Source: Serripes groenlandicus (lineage: Eukaryota > Mollusca > Bivalvia > Cardiida > Cardiidae). Taken from it: a stretch of DNA of 64,000 nt. Numbering within the stretch: position 1 is the first letter of the stretch; the number at the start of each line of letters is the position of its first letter. The stretch is from contig JASEVX010000013.1 of the NCBI GenBank assembly GCA_031761405.1, forward strand, positions 33,732,458 to 33,796,457, written 5' to 3'. Shown in pieces: positions 56,009 through 64,000 of this stretch. A program made the translations under genes and the position numbers. The notes under the pieces are model-generated. The model saw nothing but the letters and a program-made list of their open reading frames with translations. It made no database searches and was not told where the DNA came from.

Positions 56009-59000
56009 CTGCAACAAAATGAAAGAAACTGAACCTTTTTAGAATCCCACTTTTGTGTTTAGAACTTTCTGAATTGCATGCAGACGGGTTAAATTGAGGT
56101 TAACTCTTTCACAATTTTAAACTTATTTTGTCCCCTTTACAGCAGACGACTTTTGACAATATTGTGGCAAAAGGAGAACTTATTCCTAATGACAAGTATC
56201 ACCTTTTGTCAAATGTTAAATACTCTTTTCAATAATACTATTTTCATTCATTGAGTTTCCAAATTAATGCCTAGATGTTTTCAAAGTCGATTGCTGCAGA
56301 TTTGTTGGATGTGGAAAGAGAAATTTCTCAGAACATGCAATTACTACATTTCAAACTGTTCCTAATATATACATTGAAGGTATTGTGCAATCAGAAATTG
56401 CTCATGGTGAGCAATTCCGTCTTTTGCGTCTTCGATTTCAACTCTATTTACTAAGTATGCTTTCAATGAAATATATTATCTTTGCCTAAAATATTTCGAA
56501 AATTTTCGGCTACAGATTTATGTACATGTACCTGTATGTAGTAAATACTGGCACCAGAGAAACAAACCGATGCAATAGCTCTTACAGTAATATTTAAATG
56601 TCTATTTAGTTTAGCTCTTACGAAACTGGTAGGATACCTATCGTTCTTACTATATTATACACTATCGTAAGAGCTTAAATATTACAAAAGGAGAAATGGC
56701 CAAGCCTTGGCTGTTAAGACACAATTAAACTAACACTGCAGAAATCAGACCATGTAAAAACATACATAATTTAACCCTTTCCCACATACAACAATTCTGC
56801 AGCAGACGACTTTGAACGTATTCTGTCAAACAGTAGACAATTTCTATAACTAAATGGATAACCTATGACTAAAAGTGGAAAACATTGTGGCAAGAGAAAA
56901 CGAGCAATTTCTTTTTTTGTCACTATGTTTTCAAAAAGCAGTCTGCTGCAGATCCGTCAGAAAGCGTCTATATGAGGGAAAGGGTTAATAAACTATACCT
57001 TTAACTTGTTTGAAATCTCCTCAACATGCGGTCTGACAAGTTCGAAATCACTACCAATCTCCATCACCAGTTGTTCAACTGCCCCTAATTGTGACCACTG
57101 TCTAGTCTGAAACAGCTGCAGAATCTCCGTGTATATCTTCGGTAGCATCTTCTGCATCCTCTCCAACTCCATACATATGTGCGGATAGTGCTTCTCGGCG
57201 TAGTCCCCGTCCTCTACACGATAGTCAGCATTGTTGAAAAACTCGCGAATGGTATCTAGTTTGGGCAATATCTTTGTCCTGCATTTCTTTTCAAATATTT
57301 CAAATTCGGACTTCTTTTCCAAGTGTGTTTCATGTTGCTGGTGATCTTGTTTTTTTCTCATCAGGAGACGCTGATAGTCCATTTTACCTTCATTACTGAC
57401 GCTCCGTTGCCACTGAACGTTACTTGCTCGGTCACCATGTCCTCCAATTTCAGGAGAAGTTGGAGTATTCATAAAATAGTTGGATTGATAATTCGCATCT
57501 CCCGAATTGTTTGGCTTATCTTGACTATTGTTCCCCATTTCCCAACTACTCAGATTGTCTGACTGTCTAACATTTGGTTCCACGTAGATTGGTTTGCCAC
57601 TGTGGCTCGGGTTCATGACTGATTGGGCTCCAATGACAGCTGCCTGCTCTAAATCAATAGCTTCCTTAACCAAGTTTTCAAAATAGACGCCACAAAATCC
57701 ACAGAAGCTATCTGTAATCTTCACAGTGTCAAACAATTTGAACTCATCGTGAACAAGTTCCCGTTTTCTTTGAAAGAGATCTCTTCTAGCCTGGCGCATG
57801 GCGGTAATTCTTTTGAAGAAATTAGTTATTTTCACTGCCGCTCCATTTATTCTGTCCTTTGCTTCCAGTTCCCGTTTCTCTTGGATACTTTTAGCTATTT
57901 CTTCTTGTGTGAATTCTTCTTCTAACACTGGTTCATTATCTTCAATTTCATCTATTGGCTCAAGTTGATGCATCACGCTTTCAGTTTTTGGGTTGAAAAA
58001 TGTTGGAGAGAATAATTTCTCGTTTTCTAGCTTTGAAGTTACTATCCGTTGTCTTATATTTGGACCCCACTTGCATACAAGCAATTCTTCCCCTTGCTGC
58101 CTTGCCTTCAGTAATGAATCTAATGCAGCAGCAACATCAGCAATACCCTTGACTTTATGTTTGATATATTTTGCTAGACGTTGTAGTCTGTCAGGACCAT
58201 CCTGCGGAATGGTTATACATGCTAAAGATTTCATTAAGCTGATCTCACTTTCAGCAGGCATCGCCTTACCGACGTTCAAGACAAGTAACATATGTAGAAC
58301 GATGATTCGCTCAGCTACGGCATAGAAATTGGGTTCACCAAGGCTAAGCCTCAATGCTTCCTCTAAAATATTTATGTTATGATCAAATCCACAAACTCCG
58401 AAACTGATATACTTCAGTCTATCTTGGAGCAAGTTTGTGTCCTTTTGATAATTCTTCGGGTGTTTGGGTTGCCATATATCAATGCCTGTTACCACTCTTG
58501 CCAGTTTTGGATTTGGAAAAGTAGCTTCAATAAATTTAACTAACGCAAGGTAGTTGGATGGCAAGATGAACAGAAAGTCCGGAAAGTCTCGAGTCTTCAA
58601 CTTGGCTGTTAAAATGATAGCAACTGTCATGAAAAACTCGAGCCACATGCAGTAATGGTGCAAATCTGGAAGTTGAGATATAGAACCTTTTCTCCTTTGA
58701 AGAATCACAAATTTTGAAAACTGAAACACAGCTTGATATGGATTTGGATTGAACGAAATAAAGGAGTACGCTTCTACAAATCTCTTTGCAATGCATTCCA
58801 CGTACATTCGGTTACCACTTTGGTATGTGACTAGAGTATACAGGTGAAATCTCTTTAAGTTCAACGAACCTTCAAAATCAATCGTTCGCTCCAACTTTTC
58901 AAGACACTGTCTTGGAGATGTTTCAATTCTGCATTTAGAGTCCAATCCAAATAAGTGGTATCCAAATTCAAACAGAAAGACGACTTCAGTTTCTTTAGCA

Positions 59001-60982
59001 GCTTGGCAATTTAGCGTCTTTCCAATGGTGGTTGTTTTAACCTTCCATTGGTCCTTGAGGAAAGTTCCGAGATGACGAAGGATTTTGGTATTTTTCTGCA
59101 GATACTTGACCAACTCTTCACTGTCTTCGCCTATTAGGACTGGGTGACCCGAATATGGCATTAGATCATTAAGCAAACATCTACACGCTTTATACTTTTC
59201 ACTTTGATCTCTCTCCCCTTCTTCTATAAATTGATCAACTAAAACCTTCAATGCACCCGGACATGTTCTCTTGAGTCTGTAGGCACCTTCTTGAATCTCA
59301 TGCTCTAGTTCTACAAGCAGCAGGTCAGTTTTAACCAGCGAAATCACACTCTCTTTTGACATTGGCATGTGCCGCTTATTGCAGTTGTTATCAACATTGC
59401 CATGATTTGGACATTCAAGACCTGCACAAAAGAAGCTGCACATCTTACTCCGATCCCTCAAGTTAAAAAGAGCTTTCCAAATCTGTTCAGTCCATTGTAG
59501 GGTTCTTTTCAGCAGGAATCGCATGATGGATTCATAAGCATCTTCCTTGTCTACAAAATAACTGTTTTCTACATCACTAGTCTGCATGAGACTCTTTAAG
59601 ATCTGCAAGCAAAGAGGCCGTTGTTTTGGATAAAAGACTAATCTATTCTGGCTGAAATGGTGCAATCCATATAACTGTAGGTATTTCTGGACTTTGTCAA
59701 AATTTTCAATTGGTTTTGAAAGGGCAACGCAAACAGTGAATGTATAACAAACACAGTTGATGAGTCGCATAACATTTTTCAATTCGCCAAGAGATGAGTA
59801 TCGCATCAACAAATCTCCACATTCTACTAATCCTGCATCATTCTGGACTGGATTGGACTCAAGAAAAGACCTCCAGGCATCTTTAACGTTATCTGTATCT
59901 AAGGACAACTCAGACTGGAGAAGTCGTAACTCTCCAAATAGATCGTTACATTTACAGGCTTCAAGCAGTTCAACTCCTTCTGCCATAGATTTAATAACTT
60001 CTTCACTTTTGAGTGTAGGTATCTCAGAGGGAGAATCAGCCACTTCCATCCTAGTTGCCATGAAAATGCGACTAGACACGAGAATACATAGACCAAGAAT
60101 ACCCTGATTGTGTGTTGTTCTCGCTATTTCTGTCGCATCATGAGTGAGGCCGTACTTTAAAAGGAGGTTGGTTGCTTCTTTGAGTTCATCTACAAAACAT
60201 TAGTTTGAATTGATTTATTTTCCATTGATTGTAAAGGACATAAAGAAAATCTTAACTATTAGTTTGAATTAGTTTGAATTGATTTATTTTACATTGATTG
60301 TAAAGGACTCATAGAACATCATAACATTAGATTGAATTGATTAATTTCCCATGGATTTTAAAGATCTTATAACAAATGTTGATAAATTGATTGAAGGTTA
60401 AAGCCTTTTTCAACTACTAATATTGTAATTACATGTATTGTTGATTAATTGGAGTTTAACGCCGCTTTCATTTACTACAATTATAAATACATTTACTAAT
60501 TGATTAACATCTTTAAACCCATTTCTTGAACCAAGATAACTTCTGATGCCTTTTACAGCAGATCGATTCTGATAACAGGATCCGGAAAAGGAGAATGTTC
60601 TCGCTGTCAGACGAACAGTTGCCGTAAAAACAAAACTCCAGGCACACATCTTCACATGCTGAGAAGCATTCCTGTAAAGTTTCATGACCATTGGTGAAAT
60701 ACTATAGGTGATATGATAGACATATAATTTATGATGGACAAGACAGTCCAGAATCTGCCAAAAGCAATATGTCTCAAAATTTCAAAGGAGGAAACATAAT
60801 TAGTTTTGTATCAATAAAATTAAATAAATACAATCTTACCATTATCCTGAAGTATTCTAGCAGCCTCTTTGACATATCCTTTTTTCTCCAGGAATTCCAC
60901 TCTATCACCAACTTTAGGAATGCTATCAATTGCATTTAACATGCTCTCCTTATTGCGAAGCTTGTGGAATTTTTCTGCTGCC
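55814..60982 (-). CDS. TRANK1: Gene B: TRANK1-like, last three exons (5' part outside the window)
   Basis: Exons 60840-60982, 56999-60189 and 55814-56008 join in frame into 1,175 C-terminal residues. The segment corresponds to the long helical region that follows the UvrD-like helicase in TRANK1-family proteins. Short repeats of the form EFLEKKGYVKEAARIL / ELKEATNLLLKYGLTHDATE suggest an alpha-solenoid at its start. There is no Walker motif here; the helicase must lie beyond 61 kb and perhaps outside the window. Gene B ends 9.4 kb upstream of the start of gene A on the same strand, so the two are tandem paralogues. Intron 1 of the visible part is 650 bp, the last intron about 990 bp. Confidence 0.88.
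56098..56320. mobile_element. Diverged family P MITE in the last intron of gene B
   Basis: TTAACTCTTTCACAATTTTA, ACAGCAGACGACTTTTGACA, GGCAAAAGGAGAACTTATTC / AAGTATCACCTTTTGTC and AAGTCGATTGCTGCAGATTT. Confidence 0.7.
56771..56988. mobile_element. Full-length TTAA MITE (family P) abutting gene B's large-exon donor
   Basis: TTAACCCTTTCCCACATACA to ATATGAGGGAAAGGGTTAA. Arms CTGCAGCAGACGACTTTGAA / AAAGCAGTCTGCTGCAGATC. The right TTAA is 8 nt from the GT of the 3.2-kb exon. Confidence 0.92.
56999..60189 (-). CDS. TRANK1: Gene B 3.2-kb exon: TRANK1 C-terminal region
   Basis: Acceptor TGTTTTGTAG, donor AAAG|GTATAG; completes a split codon on entry and leaves in phase 0. 1,063 whole codons plus two bases, no stop. 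The start is helical and repeat-like (ELKEATNLLLKYGLTHDATE). A cysteine/histidine cluster C-x4-C-x9-C-x3-H (CAGLECPNHGNVDNNCNKRH) is encoded at 59369-59428 and resembles a CCCH zinc finger. Then come long helical stretches (YCMWLEFFMTVAIILTAKLK). Near the C-terminus is an acidic-basic coiled-coil-like segment (EEIAKSIQEKRELEAKDRIN, TAMRQARRDLFQRKRELVHD) and a FCGFCGVYFENL motif. The end is polar and Asn/Ser-rich before a final helix. A very long exon of this kind fits the TRANK1 family. Confidence 0.92.
60190..60400. repeat. About 80-bp imperfect tandem repeat
   Basis: TTAGTTTGAATTGATTTATT + TTCCATTGATTGTAAAGGAC occurs three times (60202, 60271, 60328, with drift). Starts immediately upstream of the large exon's acceptor on the transcribed strand. 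Confidence 0.75.
60840..60982 (-). CDS. TRANK1: Gene B exon upstream of the large exon
   Basis: Acceptor TACAATTATTCAG, donor AATG|GTAAGA; enters on the third base of a codon and leaves in phase 1. Encodes AAEKFHKLRNKESMLNAIDS, IPKVGDRVEFLEKKGYVKEA and ARILQDN. Short helix-turn-helix units, consistent with the solenoid after the TRANK1 helicase. The frame joins the large exon (GAT across the junction). Confidence 0.85.
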
Positions 60983-61069
60983 CTGAATAATTGTAAAGCA
61001 TCGCAAAGTCAAGGAAGTCAAAATGGAGTCTTGCTGCTTTTGAAGGTTCATGTTATATAGGTTTTATGT

Positions 61070-62152
61070 TGCTTTAATCACAGGCGTCCGAATTTCTATT
61101 ACAGCAAAAAATGCTGAAAATCACAAAATAACTCGCCAAAATACTCAAATAGTCTCTCTATATTGTCTATACGCTATGAAAAATGATCGTAATGGTTATT
61201 TGGGGAATCCCGCACGTGTTACTATAAATAGCCCCTCTTTACGTCCATATAGTGTAATAATAATGACAAGGTGTGCAACGGCGTTTCCCCCCCTTGCTCG
61301 ATTCGGGCAATAATTTCCGCCGAAATACGCCTAAACCGACCTAGTCTCAGGTAGAGACAGGTTCACAAATGATTTTTCTCCTGATCCATAACATCAAAAT
61401 TTGCCAACCGACCAACACGCCGGCGTTCTTAAGCTAACTGTTCATTATTTTTGGAAATTCGCCGAGTTCCCGACCGCCATGCGCTGACGTCACAATAATC
61501 ACGTTCTGCAGCGTATATTTAACGCGTATTGACGCGCTTTTTTAGAATATTGTACCTGAGCAATGTTCGTTGGACTTGGTATTTAATCATTTTTCTTCCA
61601 AAAATAAAATTATTCATAAAAAATACGCTATATATTTGTACGTTTTAGAAAGAAGTATAAACATTATTTGTTAGACCATATATTAAATCGTAGTTTGATT
61701 AATCCGTCGCCACAGAATTGTTATTAGTGTGACGTCAGCGCATGGCGGTCGGGAACTCGGCGAATTTCCAAAAATAATGAACAGTTAGCTTAAGAACGCC
61801 GGCGTGTTGGTCGGTTGGCAAATTTTGATGTTGTGGATCAGGAGAAAAATCATTTGTGAACCTGTCTCTACCTGAGACTAGGTCGGTTTAGGCGTATTTC
61901 GGCGGAAATTATTGCCCGAATCGAGCAAGGGGAGAAAACGCCGTTGCACACCTTGTCATTATTATTACACTATATGGACGTAAAGAGGTGCTATTTATAG
62001 TAACACGTGCGGGATTTCCCAAATAACCATTACGATCATTTTTCATAGCGTATAGACAATATAGAGAGACAATTTGAGTATTTTGGCGAGTTATTTTGTG
62101 ATTTTCAGCATTTTTTGCTGTAATAGAAATTCGGACGCCTGTGCTTTAATCA
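61070..62152. mobile_element. Foldback DNA transposon, 413-bp inverted arms, 11-bp target duplication
   Basis: Target duplication TGCTTTAATCA at 61070-61080 and 62142-62152. Element 61081-62141 (1,061 bp) begins CAGGCGTCCGAATTTCTATT and ends with its inverse. Arms 61081-61493 and 61729-62141 are equal in length and differ at only a few positions (for example near 61256 and 61303). The loop of about 235 bp is AT-rich with no reading frame. Long arms with a 9-11-bp target duplication suggest a nonautonomous Mutator-like (MULE) element. It lies upstream of the first visible exon of gene B, presumably in an intron. Confidence 0.9.
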
Positions 62153-62204
62153 GTATTTCATTATACTGTATTATGGTGATAGAACATTTATTCATGACTC
62201 CTGG

Positions 62205-62470
62205 GTGACTAACTGGTTTGTTTGTTTGTGTGGTGTTTTAGCCTGCATTCAACATCTTTTCAGTTATATCATGACTTTCCCTGGCTTAGTTACCAGTACT
62301 ACTGGTCCATGTATCCTGATACCAGTGTGTAAGTCTGCTAACCCCAAAATCCTGAGCACCATTACTTCTATTTTTAAAGTCTTTGGATTGACCAAGCCGG
62401 GGATCGATCCTGCGACCTCCCGCACCAAGGCGGATGCTTTTCCACTACGTCATCGAGGCAGTTGACAAAA
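62205..62470 (-). mobile_element. tRNA-derived SINE (family S), complete, minus orientation
   Basis: On the minus strand: head TGCCTCGATGACGTAGTGGA + AAAGCATCCGCC (A-box-like), GGAGGTCGCAGGATCGATCC (B-box-like). Body with CAATCCAAAGACTTTAAAAA, CTCAGGATTTTGGGGTTAGC and CATGGACCAGTAGTACTGGT. Tail GCAGGCTAAAACACCACACA + AACAAACAAA. Confidence 0.8.
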
Positions 62471-62735
62471 CTAGAAGTAGGCTTCTAAATACTAGATATA
62501 ATTAGAGCAAGGCAAAATGGAGTTTTTTTTGACTTGCAAACAGTGACCACTTCAGAAAAGTTTGGGCATGAAATGTAGATGTAACTTCTGGGGATGGAAA
62601 TATAGAAGCACCCCAAGATCAGTATTGGTATCTGCTCATGTTACAGCTAATCAAAGGATGAAATAATAGCACAACCAATGAAACAAGAGCGCATTGTGGC
62701 CATGTTTTTCTTACTTATCACAAACAAAAGGGCCA

Positions 62736-63800
62736 TGATGGCCCTGGATCGCTCACCTGATTTAATTTTTTTTCACTTTAGCTTTATAAGCCCCGCCCCC
62801 TTGCGGCCATATTTTCCAACCAATCAACTTTGATTGAAGGAATCTGATAGAGGGTCACCCTAGGAACATTTCTACAAAATTATTTGAAAATCGGCCTGAC
62901 ACTTTTAGAGGAGAAGATTTTTTAAGTTTTCACTATAGCCATATAATGCAAAATAGCCTTGCCCACTGGCGGCCATGTTTTTCGACCAATCAACATGGCT
63001 TGAAGGAATCTGAAAGTGGGTCACTTAAGAAAAATTTCTACAAAATTATTTGAAAATCGGCCTGACACTTTCGGAGAAGACGATTTTTTAAGTTTTCACT
63101 ATAGCCATATAAGGCAAAATAGCAGGCGCCCCTGGCGGCCATGTTTTTCGACCAATCAACACGGCTTGAAGGAATCTGATAGAGGGTCATCCAAGGAACA
63201 TTTCTACGAAAAGTTTTGAAAATCTGCCATCCAGTTTGGGAGAAGAAGATTTTTTTAAGTTTTCACTATAGCCATATAAGACAAAATAGCCCTGTCCACT
63301 GGCGGCCATGTTTTTCGACCAATCAACATGGCTTGAAGGAATCTGATAGTGGGTCACTTAAGGAACATTTCTACAAAATTATTTGAAAATCGGCCTGACA
63401 CTTTCGGAAGAGAAGATTTTTTAAGTTTTCACTATAGCCATATAAGGCAAAATAGCCCCGCCCCCCGTGGCGGCCATGTTTTTCGACCAATCAACATGGC
63501 TTGAAGGAATCTGACAGAGGGTCAACCAAGGAACATTTCTACAAAATTATTTGAAAATCTGCCAACCAGTTTGGGAGGAGAAGATTTTTTTTTCATTTTG
63601 TTGCCATGGAAACCAGAAGTCTGCATGGATCCCAAAAATTTGAAGGAAATCTGGTGAGGTCATTGAGATGATGCTTTCTGTGAAGTTTCATCCCAATTGA
63701 CCCACTGGTTACTGAGGAGAAGAAGTTGACGCACGATGGACGACGCACGACGGACGCCGGACAAAAGACGATCACAATAACTCACCTTGAGCAAAATCTA
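62736..63800. mobile_element. Helitron-like element (family H) with about 167-bp core repeats
   Basis: 5' end AAAAGGGCCATGATGGCCCT + GGATCGCTCACCTGA. At least four core repeats with CGACCAATCAACATGGCTTG at about 62985, 63150, 63318 and 63484 (spacing about 167 bp). Then TTGTTGCCATGGAAACCAGA, CACGATGGACGACGCACGAC and the 3' end ACGATCACAATAACTCACCT + TGAGC. The last hairpin is incomplete. Bivalve 'pearl'-type elements are built in a similar way, with about 160-bp core repeats. Confidence 0.75.
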
Positions 63801-64000
63801 AGGAACATTTCTGCAATATTATCTTGAAATAAGACATGCAGTTTCAGAGAAGAAAACTATTAATTCTTTGTCAATTCACACTTTTCTGATACTGCTATAG
63901 GGTCAACTAAGGATCCTTTCAGCAATATTTTCTATGAAAGAGAAAATAGCTAGCATTTAGATAACAAGAATTTCTTTGTAATTTTATTTCTTGTTCTGAA
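63801..64000. other. Window edge, family H-like debris
   Basis: CTAAGGAACATTTCTGCAAT and TTTCAGAGAAGAAAACTATT are family H motifs. Nothing else is recognised before the window ends. Confidence 0.5.

Noticed and set aside
10696..56988. CRISPR-like array from the regularly repeated palindromes
   Set aside because: Copies are irregularly spaced, 200 bp or more long, TTAA-flanked and intronic in an animal gene; they are MITEs.
57323..58325. Plus-strand open frames (79 and 110 codons) opposite the large TRANK1 exon
   Set aside because: Antisense shadows of a clearly coding exon.
56993..60079. A separate single-exon gene starting at 60079
   Set aside because: The frame continues upstream to an acceptor at 60189 and joins the exon at 60840-60982; the apparent start codon is GTG.
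61050..61313. 87-codon plus-strand open frame
   Set aside because: Lies in the left arm of the foldback element; no homology or coding bias seen.

Overview
The window is AT-rich, intron-rich animal DNA, most likely from a mollusc and probably a bivalve. The evidence is large genes with kilobase introns packed with MITEs, tRNA-derived SINEs ending in AATC repeats, minisatellites, and the dispersed element that opens with a GGGCC-ATGAT-GGCCC palindrome. The species cannot be fixed from the sequence.

All convincing coding sequence is on the minus strand and belongs to two head-to-tail copies of a TRANK1-like gene (TPR and ankyrin repeat-containing protein 1). Gene B occupies about 55.8 kb to beyond 61 kb. 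Only its last three exons are here, including one 3.2-kb exon, together encoding the C-terminal 1,175 residues. Gene A starts at 46,450 and runs down through 20 exons to 10,492. It encodes the N-terminal 1,230 residues, and its 3' half lies outside the window. Every splice junction proposed for gene A keeps the reading frame. Its protein is three consecutive cassettes (residues about 40-385, 386-745 and 746-1082). Each runs TPR, then a helical segment with a W-x12-W signature, then ankyrin repeats, and the intron phases largely match between cassettes. The UvrD-like helicase region expected in TRANK1 is not in the window.

Region by region: 1-1.8 kb and 4.86-5.4 kb are arrays rich in TGACCT motifs. 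3.8-4.86 kb is the decayed 3' end of a Helentron/Helitron-type transposon (PIF1-like helicase end, then an AP-endonuclease domain with one internal stop). 6.0-7.4 kb is a 33-bp minisatellite. 7.4-9.1 kb is a probable DNA transposon. 9.3-10.2 kb is a Helitron-like repeat fragment. 10.5-46.5 kb is gene A, whose introns hold more than 30 copies or fragments of a palindromic TTAA-flanked MITE (piggyBac-like), a smaller TA-flanked MITE, a second palindromic element, SINEs, and 70-bp, 158-bp, 38-bp and 95-bp arrays. 46.5-55.8 kb is intergenic, with more of the same plus two minisatellites. 61.08-62.14 kb is an intact foldback transposon with 413-bp inverted arms and an 11-bp target duplication. 62.7-63.8 kb is a Helitron-like element with about 167-bp core repeats.

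The most notable structural observations are these. A 38-bp satellite appears to have grown from one arm of a palindromic MITE, and a second small satellite from the flank of the same element. TTAA MITEs sit 6-17 nt downstream of at least eight splice donors. A 95-bp tandem repeat has copied the exon-2 splice donor into the intron twice. Gene A contains a triplicated TPR-ankyrin exon cassette.
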